Source: Enoplolaimus lenunculus (taxonomy: Eukaryota; Nematoda; Enoplea; Enoplida; Thoracostomopsidae). Taken from it: a stretch of 64,000 nt of DNA. Under the pieces are notes generated by a model. It saw only the letters and a program-made list of their open reading frames with translations. It was not told the origin of the DNA and did no database searches. The DNA is taken from contig JASANG010002669.1 of assembly GCA_030248215.1 (NCBI GenBank), positions 1 through 64,000 on the forward strand. Direction: 5' to 3'. This document shows, one piece after another, positions 60,801 through 64,000 of this stretch. How positions within the stretch are numbered: position 1 is the stretch's first letter; each line of letters starts with the position of its first letter. The position numbers were made by a program, and so were the translations under genes.

Positions 60801-63200
60801 AAACAAATGCCGGCCTCACAAGGCCGGACGGTTTTTTCGCAAGCCAACGACGGAAATTGTATTTATTTTGGTGCCAAATAAATAAATAAATAATATGTTT
60901 ATTTTTTTCAGTTTTTTCATCGCATTATATTATTCTTTATGCCAGTCAAATATCAACCGGATCATCGATTTTTGCGTTTGGTTCCGTTGAAACGCGTTCA
61001 TCTGTACACGGTAATACAGCTGATTGCGTTAATGATTTTGGTCGGAGTCAAATATAGCAAAACCGTTTCGATGATATTTCCGTTAATGGTAAATTGATTT
61101 TAAGCTTACACAAATATACCATTTAGAGCCAGTAACGAAAATTTTGATGCGGATGCGGTAACCCTCGGATCCGGTCCGCCGCTTTAACCACTGAGTTACG
61201 CAACCGTGTAATCTTTTCGCTGTAATGACTGTATATACCAGGGTACAACCGGAGGTTTGCATCTGGCTCCGGGTCCGGTAGAATATTTGCCGGAGGTTCC
61301 GGCAGTTTCAGTAGTAAAATTTGGCATAATTTTTGTAAAATTTATCGCTTTAGCACGTTTTGTTTTACTTTTGTCACAATTTTCAGGAAAGAATTTTTGA
61401 AATGTCGCACAAAATTGGCGTAAAAGCAAACAACTTAACAACATTTTGCAGATATTGGCTAAAATCAACTAATTAACCATCATTTTTACTACCTATTTTC
61501 GCCTCACCTCCTGCTCTGGTTCCGGCTCCGGTATTTTTCACCTCCGGTTGCACCCTGGTGTATACCGTAAGTTTTGGTACTACAAGATACGTATATGAAT
61601 ACACTGCGAAATGAACACTTGTACAATTAAGTGCTGCTCGCGAAAATTTTACTGCAGTTGTGGTTATAAGCTGAAATCATGCGACGTGCAGAAGTTAAGG
61701 CAGACTTGGTGCCCGGCGCAAACAAATTTAATGTCCAGCTTTGAAATATTACCACAGGAATGCGGGACAGTGTAACCTTTGGGTACTAATAAATAAATGA
61801 TAAGTTGGACAGTAGGGGACCAAATGTGCTTTAAATACCAAATACACGCCTGCAAATCGTTTCCGACACAAAAACGCTTAAAACCACAGGTTCATAATTC
61901 AAAAATTCAAATTTCAAATTCGAGTATCATATGATATTCAAAAGGACAATTTGAGTATGTTACCTCAAGTATGCAGACATTTAGAAATATATCATATGAT
62001 ATTCGCAGACAATACCTCGAATATCGTATGATATTGAAGAACAAAAGGTGACCCACACATGTTAATAGCAGACAAATACGAATTTTTGAATACGATATGG
62101 GGTCTACAAGCAGACAAAATGTTACCCAATAGTCTAGGGACAAAACGTGTCCTAAGCTGCCCCGGTTATAACGTGAACCCCGCATAATATTGTGGACAGC
62201 GTAGCATATGCGAACTATTTCTTAAAAATGAGATTAAGTAAAAAACACACTGCGCACTAAATACAGTTCGTACCAGGAAATTTTATTGTTGGCTTTTAAA
62301 AACGACACAATGGTAAAGTAATTGCTTAGCACAAACTAAGTACTAAGTTGTATTTAAGTGTGGTTATTAGAAACACAACTATTATCCACTACTTTTTACG
62401 TACAGTTTTCAAAATTGTCAGCGTTGACATTAATTCTAATTTAGACACAATTTTAAGCTATAGACTAGACTTTCTGACTTGTTTGGTATGTAAAAAAGTG
62501 GCATCGTTTGTATTGTTAACATTGCATATAAATAATCGAATTTCAAAGATATTTCGGGTTGAGCTCAAGGTACTCCAAGTTAAGTTTACGTCTTGGACGT
62601 ATCTTAAGCTTTGAAATTCGGGTATTTGATTGAGCTTTACAGTCGTTTGTCTTGTATGTTAGAAATATTTGTCCTCTGTTTCAGGAAATTTGTCTTATAT
62701 TTTACGAATACTTTTCTTCGAAACAAGTCTTAAATTTCAGACAATATTTCTTGAATATAAGACAATTTATTTTGTGTGATAGGCACATGCACCCGGTAAT
62801 ACTAGAATGCTAATTTTAGCTTGTCGTTCTAATGCTCATTCGAAAAATGATGGAGTATTGCTTCTCGGACAAAGAACTGCACGCGTTGGATGATCCGTTA
62901 CCACCGTTTCGCGACTTATTGCGTCCTGCAACAAAATCACAAAGTGCGTCCGCAGGCAAAGACGTCCCAGAAATCCACGTATCGTACAGCAAAACAGCAG
63001 ACAGCGACAACGGAGGAGCTGATCAAACAATGATTGACACCGGAATACGACGGACGGAACCGGATAAACGCTCGGCGGGTGGAACGCGGAACAAATTTAC
63101 CGGATGGTGGGCGAATCGATTTCGAAAACGAAACGGAAATAATAACGACGTTGATAGAAATGACGAGACTAAAGTGATAGCGATGTCAGAATTGGAATAA
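35482..63200 (+). CDS. SLC4A: SLC4-family (Na+-coupled) bicarbonate transporter
   Basis: An integral plasma-membrane transporter that moves HCO3-/CO3 2-, probably with Na+, for pH control. I assembled 23 exons with consistent phases, giving about 1,136 residues, the usual size of Na+-coupled SLC4 proteins. The start ATG at 35482 follows an in-frame TAA at 35452. Residues about 100-460 are the cytoplasmic N-domain, about 480-1020 the membrane domain, and the rest a polar tail. Family marks are [86 protein letters not shown] and [14 protein letters not shown]. Four cysteines in the large outer loop (CFC and [14 protein letters not shown]) favour the Na+-coupled branch over anion exchangers. I cannot choose one paralogue. 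Intron 12 appears to be GC-AG. Confidence 0.95.
35593..35776. mobile_element. TTAGGC-core MITE, subfamily B, in SLC4 intron 1
   Basis: Starts GGCCAATATCACCTTTAGGG and ends AAAGTGACATGGGCC. The flanks ATTTTAAA and ATTTTAAT form an 8-bp target duplication with one mismatch. The core is a run of CCTAAG units. The element begins 45 bp after the exon 1 donor. Confidence 0.85.
35777..36826. other. SLC4 intron 1 segment, element remnants
   Basis: AT-rich intron with a truncated CAGGGTGCATCAGG MITE end (36506-36600) and a GAGCGATAATGCAAGGTTAC word shared with 33560 and 46290. No exon recognised. Confidence 0.45.
37010..37146 (+). mobile_element. tRNA-bearing (SINE-like) insert in a MITE
   Basis: 137 bp flanked by the direct repeat TTACTCT (37003-37009 and 37147-37153). 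That word is present once in intact MITE copies, so the insertion site is exact. The insert holds a full tRNA cloverleaf (37023-37095) plus about 50 bp of 3' sequence (GGCTCTATATATGGTACTGG). There is no poly(A) tail. Confidence 0.8.
37023..37095 (+). tRNA. tRNA-Thr(AGT)-like gene or pseudogene
   Basis: Folds as a cloverleaf by hand: acceptor GGCTGTG/CGCAGCC (one G-U), D arm GCTC/GAGC, anticodon stem GCGGA/TCCGT (one G-U), loop TCAGTAA, variable ACGTC, T arm GTGGG/CCCAC with loop TTCGAGC. The anticodon by position is AGT (Thr). Position 33 is C where T is nearly universal, so it may be a pseudogene or part of a SINE. Boxes A and B are both well formed. Confidence 0.7.
37202..37970. other. SLC4 intron 1, no recognised feature
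   Basis: AT-rich intron with no open frame or repeat I recognise. Confidence 0.4.
37971..38204. mobile_element. TTAGGC-core MITE, subfamily A
   Basis: Degraded left end (CTTGTAAAAATCACGATCGG), AGAGTAAGCTTAAGC-like AATGGAGTAAGCTTAAGC, several blocks of CTTAGG units separated by AATATGCTCATTCTTACG, and a right end of ACTGTTCCACCTCTG..TTATATTGGCC. Confidence 0.75.
38205..39389. other. SLC4 intron 1, no recognised gene
   Basis: AT-rich. A word GGGTGTAGCCAGGATTC near 38648 and GGGCGTAGCCAGCATATA near 39340 may be ends of another element, but they are in the same orientation and I cannot define it. Confidence 0.35.
39390..39542. mobile_element. TTAGGC-core MITE, subfamily A, short
   Basis: GGCCGATGTAAAGACCAGGG to CCGCCCCTGATC..ACATTTGCC, flanked by exact 8-bp AAAATTTC on both sides. 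The TTAGGC core is nearly lost (CCCAAGCCTAATCC). Confidence 0.88.
39885..40106. mobile_element. ATTCTCAAATGTGTATAG palindromic MITE
   Basis: ATTCTCAAATGTGTATAGCA at the left and ATATTAGAGAATAC at the right are inverted. The inside has AACTATCATCAGTTAGTAA and TTCGAAAGTTACAAGACC. Relatives at 43038-43263 and 56885-57095 share these words. This copy is in SLC4 intron 1. Confidence 0.75.
40294..40692. mobile_element. TTAGGC-core MITE, subfamily A, expanded core
   Basis: GGCTCATGTAAAGATCAGGC to CCGCCCGTGTTCGTTTACAT plus TTAGCC, with exact 8-bp flanks AAATTTCC. The core has about seven blocks of (CTTAGG)2-4, each separated by AATATGCTCATTCTTACG, a higher-order unit of roughly 36-40 bp. It ends 40 bp before SLC4 exon 2, so it supplies much of that acceptor's upstream sequence. 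Open frames through it (LSLSLRL and PKPKPK repeats) are artefacts of the array. Confidence 0.9.
40793..41398. other. SLC4 intron 2: MITE fragment and ACCGAATAAG element
   Basis: A subfamily B right-end fragment is at about 40905-40977 (AGTCCTACCAGAAACTGGG to ACATGGGCC). At 41228-41325 there is GTCCGTAACCGAATAACGGG to CCCCTCTTATTCG, shared with 46410-46490. No gene. Confidence 0.55.
41399..41736. mobile_element. GGCTGGGTTTCTGAAA palindromic MITE
   Basis: GGCTGGGTTTCTGAAA and TTTGAGAAACCCAGCC are inverted ends. Subterminal sequence is rich in CTTAAGT and TACTTAAG words. A second copy is at 48345-48643 and a fragment at 62280-62375. It lies about 150 bp upstream of SLC4 exon 3. Confidence 0.8.
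41973..42207. mobile_element. ACTGTAAATTTCAATGAGTT palindromic MITE
   Basis: Ends are CTCTGTAAATTTCAATGAGT and CAATGAAATTTACAGTGT. GAGTTGATTAATCA words run through it. It fills most of SLC4 intron 3 (41945-42294). Confidence 0.8.
42769..42887. mobile_element. ACTGTAAATTCC MITE, internally deleted
   Basis: ACACTGTAAATTCCAATGAG and ACTCACTGAAATTTAGTGT. About half the length of the copies at 41973 and 44683. Confidence 0.75.
43038..43263. mobile_element. GTATTCTCAAATGTGTGTAG palindromic MITE
   Basis: GTATTCTCAAATGTGTGTAG and CTATACACATTTGAGAATAT are well-matched inverted ends. Located in SLC4 intron 4. Confidence 0.82.
43619..43860 (+). mobile_element. tRNA-derived SINE-like sequence
   Basis: Starts with a tRNA-like segment: box A TGGTTTAGTGGATAAC, an anticodon-like loop CTTGCAA (anticodon TGC) and box B TGTTCGACCC, then about 160 bp of unrelated tail. 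The acceptor arms (GCCAGTG/CGCTGGT) pair weakly. I could not define target duplications or a second copy in the window. Located in SLC4 intron 5. Confidence 0.55.
43932..44010. mobile_element. TTAGGC-core MITE, subfamily A, left end only
   Basis: GGCCCATGTAAAGATCAGGG, then CAACAGAGTAAGCTTAAACT. It stops before the core, about 160 bp upstream of SLC4 exon 6. Confidence 0.7.
44683..44927. mobile_element. TACACTGTAAA palindromic MITE
   Basis: TACACTGTAAAATCCAATGA and CACTGAAATTTACAGTGTA are near-perfect inverted ends. The body is a palindrome-rich series of AACTCA/TGAGTT words. The flanking TA could be the target duplication. Located in SLC4 intron 6. Confidence 0.85.
45157..45275. repeat. (ATT)n microsatellite
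   Basis: Mostly uninterrupted ATT trinucleotides with a few GCA and GCC breaks. It ends 17 bp before the SLC4 exon 7 acceptor and could act as its pyrimidine tract region. Confidence 0.95.
45716..45894. mobile_element. TTAGGC-core MITE, subfamily A, at an SLC4 acceptor
   Basis: GGCCAATGTATACAACACGG to CCGCCTCTGATCTTTACATG plus ACC. It ends only 13 bp before SLC4 exon 8 (45908), so the branch point and part of the acceptor context must come from the element. Confidence 0.82.
46083..46492. mobile_element. Element with ACCGAATAAG words
   Basis: Left CCCCAATAGAGGGGGGTAAT, right CTCCCCTCTTATTCGGTCAC, with TAATTAGAGTCC and TTATCGCACAAGCTATTGAC inside. The reverse complement of much of it is at 33500-33790. 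No ORF. Located in SLC4 intron 8. Confidence 0.6.
46635..46996. mobile_element. TTAGGGTTGCG element with 21-bp GGCGCC minisatellite
   Basis: TTAGGGTTGCGCTATAC at the left and GTATACCGCCACCCTAA at the right are inverted. From about 46808 to 46975 a 21-bp unit (GACGGACGGCGCCGTACGGG plus T) occurs about eight times, with GACGAAC variants. Open frames on both strands here are repeat artefacts. Located in SLC4 intron 8. Confidence 0.85.
47318..47523. mobile_element. TTAGGC-core MITE, subfamily B, at an SLC4 donor
   Basis: Begins TTTAACGGGCGTAACAGTAG and ends CGCCCGTTAAAGTAACATGG. The left terminus is eroded and lies about 13 bp after the SLC4 exon 9 donor. The core has three CCTAAG blocks. Confidence 0.78.
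48345..48643. mobile_element. GGGTTTCTGAAA palindromic MITE
   Basis: Second copy of the family at 41399: GGTTGGGTTTCTGAAATCTT to TTTTGGAAACTCAGCC. TACTTAAG words are inside. Located in SLC4 intron 10. Confidence 0.75.
48835..48995. mobile_element. GTAGCCAG/GGCTAC short element
   Basis: CAGTAACCAGTTCACCTTGC to TTCTTGGCTACGGGGCC. The inside has CCAAGGGTGTTCAATGAGTT and CCAAAATTTTTCTGGGGG. Relatives are at 55407-55577 and 63616-63782. It starts directly after SLC4 exon 11 (donor at 48823). Confidence 0.65.
48996..49513. other. SLC4 intron 11, no recognised gene
   Basis: AT-rich with a few dispersed AAGCTTAAGCTTAG words near 49265. Nothing else recognised. Confidence 0.4.
49514..49711. mobile_element. 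TTAGGC-core MITE, subfamily A
   Basis: GGCCCATGTAAAGATCAGGC to CTGTTCCGCCCGGGTTCTTT plus ATATTCGCCC, with a core of CTTAGG blocks. The following exon (12) starts 76 bp later. Confidence 0.82.
49788..61088 (+). CDS. SLC4A: SLC4 exons 12-22: membrane domain
   Basis: Exons: 49788-49977, 50395-50528, 51987-52209, 53317-53458, 54020-54168, 55200-55313, 56184-56348, 57136-57314, 59191-59263, 59683-59751, 60912-61088. Exon 12 opens with [20 protein letters not shown] before the first membrane helix. Exon 13 holds TM1-2 ([19 protein letters not shown]) and exon 14 [20 protein letters not shown]. Exon 15 is the outer loop with five N-X-S/T sites in about 30 residues. Exon 16 carries [16 protein letters not shown] and SRYFPTW. 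Exons 18-22 run from [18 protein letters not shown] to [20 protein letters not shown] and the last helix. The exon 12 donor reads ATG|GCAAGT and the acceptor before exon 12 is weak (TTTCCGTTGAAG). Confidence 0.88.
49998..50264 (+). mobile_element. tRNA-like element with AACCCTTTC ends
   Basis: AACCCTTTCACTCATAC and GTATGAGAAAGGGTT are inverted ends. The interior carries CTATAGATCAGCGGTCATCG (box A-like) and GGGGTTCGAATC (box B-like), 36 bp apart. It is the best-preserved of three copies (21095, 24527, here) and begins 20 bp after SLC4 exon 12. Confidence 0.78.
50580..51405. repeat. 52-bp minisatellite, about 16 copies
   Basis: The 52-bp unit contains CGCCGTCCGTCACAGTCTGT, then CATCCGTCCGGTGACGGTTG, then ACATTCGTACGG. 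Copies are nearly identical except for a few A/G and G/T positions and two diverged end copies. It begins 51 bp after the SLC4 exon 13 donor. The GACGG/CCGTC and GGCGCC words link it to the elements at 28251 and 46635. Confidence 0.95.
51630..51911. mobile_element. TTAGGC-core MITE, subfamily A
   Basis: GGCCAATGCAAAGAACAGGG to CCGCCCGTGATCTTTACATG plus GGCC, with flanks GAAATTTG and GAAATTTA (8-bp target duplication, one mismatch). The core has several CCTAAG blocks. It ends 75 bp before SLC4 exon 14. Confidence 0.9.
52238..52494. mobile_element. ACACTGTAAATTCC palindromic MITE
   Basis: ACACTGTAAATTCCAATGAG to AACTCAGTTGGATTTTCAGTGT. GAGTTAATTAATCAACTC words. Starts 28 bp after SLC4 exon 14. 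Confidence 0.8.
52720..52976. mobile_element. CACACGTGCAA element remnant
   Basis: The right end TTTGCACGTGTGAATAGGGC is clear; the left end (TTGCACGGACAACTTTCACG) is degraded. The same family is well preserved at 56641-56877. Confidence 0.5.
53489..53837. mobile_element. hAT-like MITE, CAGGGTTCCAACCGG, in SLC4 intron 15
   Basis: CAGGGTTCCAACCGGAACT to TTGCGATGGAACCCTG. Flanks CAGCTCAG and CAGTTCAG make an 8-bp target duplication with one mismatch. It begins 30 bp after the exon 15 donor at 53459. Because the frame happens to stay open past the donor, the insertion can look exonic. Confidence 0.88.
54586..54905. repeat. 28-bp satellite, about 11 copies
   Basis: The unit contains ATCGGCATCGGCAAAATTTG plus AAAGTAGA. 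Copies are almost identical with a few A/G changes. The 107-148 codon open frames on the minus strand are artefacts of the unit length. Located in SLC4 intron 16. Confidence 0.95.
55407..55577. mobile_element. CCCGTAGCCAGCTCGCC short element
   Basis: CCCGTAGCCAGCTCGCCTGA to CTTGGCTACTGGCCCGCG, imperfectly inverted. Contains TTCAAGGGTTTTCAATGAGT as in the copies at 48835 and 63616. Confidence 0.7.
55964..56103. mobile_element. TTAGGC-core MITE, subfamily A, short
   Basis: GGCACATGCAAAGACAGGGG to ACTGTTCCGTCCCTGTTCTT plus TACATTGGCC. It has three TTAGGC units and ends about 80 bp before SLC4 exon 18. Confidence 0.78.
56641..56877. mobile_element. TAAGCCCTATTCACACGTGCA MITE
   Basis: TAAGCCCTATTCACACGTGC and GCACGTGTGCATAGGGCTTTA are inverted ends. 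The remainder has CATGTGAACTAAATTCCTGG and CGAGTTTTTCGAACTG. No ORF. Confidence 0.8.
56885..57095. mobile_element. ATTCTCAAAGGTGTGTAG MITE
   Basis: The right end CTACACACCTTTGAGAATAC is clear; the left end is reduced to GTGTTATAGCAACTATCATC. Same family as 39885 and 43038. It ends about 40 bp before SLC4 exon 19. Confidence 0.65.
57335..57972. repeat. AT-rich satellite, about 31-bp unit
   Basis: The unit reads ATCGTTATTTCAAATTATTA then AAATTAATAAA, with CACATCATTAAATTAATAAG variants alternating as a higher-order pattern. The array resumes at 58476-58715 after an insertion. It follows SLC4 exon 19 by 20 bp. Confidence 0.95.
57973..58475. mobile_element. Harbinger-like MITE inserted in satellite
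   Basis: TGGATCATCTACGTTAAAAC and GTTTTAACGTGGATTATCCA are inverted ends, about 40 bp with few mismatches. TAA flanks both sides, a 3-bp target duplication typical of PIF/Harbinger. The satellite on either side continues in register. A 71-codon open frame inside has no recognised motif. Confidence 0.82.
58476..58715. repeat. AT-rich satellite, continuation
   Basis: Same units as 57335-57972, interrupted by the Harbinger-like MITE. Confidence 0.95.
58716..59190. other. SLC4 intron 19 remainder
   Basis: A CCTAAACCTGAGCC-type stretch at about 58855-58955 is a degenerate TTAGGC-like core without recognisable ends. Nothing else seen. Confidence 0.4.
59475..59620. mobile_element. TTAGGC-core MITE, subfamily A, left end eroded
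   Basis: Core of CCTAAG units, then AGTCTAAAGCTTAAGCTTAC, TCTATTCCAGTCCCTCAG and CCGCCCCTGATCTTTACATG plus GGCC. It ends about 65 bp before SLC4 exon 21. Confidence 0.75.
59752..60155. other. SLC4 intron 21, first part
   Basis: AT-rich, nothing recognised. Confidence 0.4.
60156..60356. mobile_element. TTAGGC-core MITE, subfamily B
   Basis: TGTTGTTACTTTAAGGGACG to GGACGCCCCTTAAAGTAACA plus TGGGCC, with long CCTAAG runs. The left end is slightly altered and no target duplication is visible. Confidence 0.78.
60705..60840 (+). other. GC-rich island with hairpin and T-run
   Basis: A short GC-rich stretch in AT-rich intron 21. It encodes [20 protein letters not shown] in one frame before a stop, then has a perfect stem CCGGCCTxxxAAGGCCGG (60810-60827) followed by ACGG and six T. 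The pattern resembles an intrinsic terminator, but in an animal intron a structured RNA or foreign fragment is equally possible. Function unknown. Confidence 0.3.
61150..61210 (-). other. Degenerate tRNA-like fragment
   Basis: On the minus strand GGTTGCGTAACTCAGTGGTT is a good box A. A box B is not clear (GAGGGTTACCGCATCC). Probably a decayed tRNA-derived repeat, in SLC4 intron 22. Confidence 0.45.
61239..61557. mobile_element. hAT-like MITE, CAGGGTACAACCGGAGG family
   Basis: CAGGGTACAACCGGAGGTTT to CACCTCCGGTTGCACCCTG. Flanks GTATATAC and GTGTATAC make an 8-bp target duplication with one mismatch. Best-preserved member with 12324-12674. In SLC4 intron 22. Confidence 0.88.
61558..62819. other. 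SLC4 intron 22 remainder
   Basis: AT-rich. ATCATATGATATTC words repeat between 61925 and 62035 (a short dispersed motif). A fragment of the GGGTTTCTGAAA MITE family is at about 62280-62375. The words TTTCAGGAAATTTGTCTTATA and CAGACAATATTTCTTG between 62680 and 62770 are a short imperfect tandem. No exon recognised. Confidence 0.45.
62820..63200 (+). CDS. SLC4A: SLC4 exon 23: end of membrane domain and C-terminal tail
   Basis: 127 codons including the stop. It opens [20 protein letters not shown] then [14 protein letters not shown], matching the juxtamembrane segment conserved in SLC4 proteins. The remaining ~95 residues are polar (basic stretch [10 protein letters not shown], end MSELE), a likely site for partner binding. 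The TAA stop is at 63198-63200. I see no clear AATAAA in the next 300 bases. Confidence 0.9.
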   Translation, partial: LVVLMLIRKMMEYCFSDKELHALDDPLPPFRDLLRPATKSQSASAGKDVPEIHVSYSKTADSDNGGADQTMIDTGIRRTEPDKRSAGGTRNKFTGWWANRFRKRNGNNNDVDRNDETKVIAMSELE

Positions 63201-63306
63201 TATTAGAGTACATTCTGCTTAATCTATTTATACGACGTCCGTTCAGTATAATTTTATAGTCTCGATTGATGATGGTTAAGTGTTTTGTACAAAATTGTAA
63301 CTTTGA

Positions 63307-63508
63307 TTTGCGAAAGCAGCGGCGGATCCAGAAATTTTTGACGGCGGAAGCAGGCTGGCAAAAGTCACGCAACGCAGTTTTGTTTTACTGTATGCTATAT
63401 ATGTGCCTAAATTGGGAAAATTGCAAGGTAGAGTGACCTTATATCATTTGATCGCAAAAAATTTTCTGACGGGGCGTACGCATTTCTGTCCCGTTCTGGA
63501 TCCGCTAG
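63307..63508. mobile_element. GGCGGATCCAGAA/TTCTGGATCCGC element
   Basis: CGGCGGATCCAGAAATTTTT and GTTCTGGATCCGCTAG are inverted ends. Shares internal TTTTACTGTATGCTATATATG with 19190-19412. Lies just downstream of the SLC4 stop and could be in its 3' UTR. Confidence 0.65.
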
Positions 63509-63615
63509 AGTGTGTAACGAGTGCTTTTTTGTAAGAAATTATTTTAAATTATTTAAATTTGTTGTTTTAAAAACCTTTTTGGTCTCGCGCGTCAATATTT
63601 TCGAGCTGTGTGGTC

Positions 63616-63782
63616 GGACCCGTACCCAAGAGGGGGCAGAGGGGCTGAACTCCCCCTCTGGAAAAATTTTGGCCCCCTAATAAATTTTAAACTTTGCTTG
63701 CAAGTAATATTAAAAACCCTTGAATGCCCCTCCTGAAAATTTTTTAGCCCCGCCTAGCAAGGTGAGCTGGTTACTGGCCTGT
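63616..63782. mobile_element. GACCCGTACCCAAGAGG short element
   Basis: ACCCGTACCCAAGAGGGGGC to AGCTGGTTACTGGCCTGTG, imperfectly inverted. Internal ACCCTTGAATGCCCCTCC and TTTTTAGCCCCGCC are the complement of words in 55407-55577. Confidence 0.65.
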
Positions 63783-64000
63783 GTGTGGTTATGGTGAACA
63801 CCTCTCATCCAATAGGCTGCTGTTCGAATGCTAGGTTGAAACCTTAGTTAACAAATGAAATTATTATAATATACTTGTGAAGAAATGTTACAGATATTTG
63901 GGCGACGTTTGATTGGTTAGGTTTAGAAGTGATTTTCTGCCGTGAAAAACCTAATTTCCCTTGGCTTACTGTAATCATTCAAGCTGCCAAACTTGAGTAC

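Noticed and set aside
60810-60840. Bacterial intrinsic terminator
   Set aside because: It has the right shape but lies in an SLC4 intron with no bacterial gene nearby; kept only as a finding.
1-64000. LINE, LTR or Polinton bodies
   Set aside because: No reverse transcriptase, integrase, protein-primed polymerase or capsid motif was seen in any frame.

Overview
The window is animal nuclear DNA. The genes are built from many short exons with GT-AG introns, acceptors are often TTTTCAG or TTTTAG, and the AT-rich non-coding DNA is dense with transposons and minisatellites. I recognise four genes with confidence: FAN1 (minus strand, C-terminal end missing at the left edge), an EFF-1/AFF-1-type cell-cell fusogen, WRAP53/TCAB1 (telomerase/Cajal-body WD40 protein) and a large SLC4 bicarbonate transporter. 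EFF-1/AFF-1 genes are best known from nematodes, and TTAGGC, the nematode telomere repeat, is the core of the commonest mobile element here. A nematode or nematode-like invertebrate is therefore my best guess, but the phylum is inference.

Layout. 1-9,083: FAN1, minus strand, ten exons; its introns hold hAT-like MITEs, a dispersed satellite and a GC-rich inverted-repeat element. 9,084-21,354: no gene that I can support; nested MITEs, a 1.7 kb foldback element and short tandem arrays. 21,355-23,834: the fusogen, two exons. 23,835-26,513: a tRNA-like TIR element, a MITE and one unrecognised ORF. 26,514-31,739: WRAP53, eleven exons. 31,740-35,481: repeat remnants. 35,482-63,200: the SLC4 gene, 23 exons giving about 1,136 residues. 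Its introns hold most of the repeats, including a tRNA-bearing insert inside a MITE, a 52-bp minisatellite, a 28-bp satellite and an AT-rich satellite with its own MITE insertion. 63,201-64,000: element ends only.

Exon chains were built by reading homologous peptide blocks and checking that intron phases agree across GT-AG (or GC-AG) boundaries. All junctions agree except one FAN1 junction and one WRAP53 donor, both flagged. The genes do not form a pathway: FAN1 repairs DNA crosslinks, WRAP53 escorts telomerase and scaRNPs, the fusogen merges plasma membranes and SLC4 moves bicarbonate.

The most unusual feature is a pair of related MITE subfamilies, about 30 copies in 64 kb. They have hAT-type 8-bp target duplications and short imperfect inverted ends, and they carry (TTAGGC)n-like arrays as their core. 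No reverse transcriptase, integrase, transposase or capsid reading frame was recognised.
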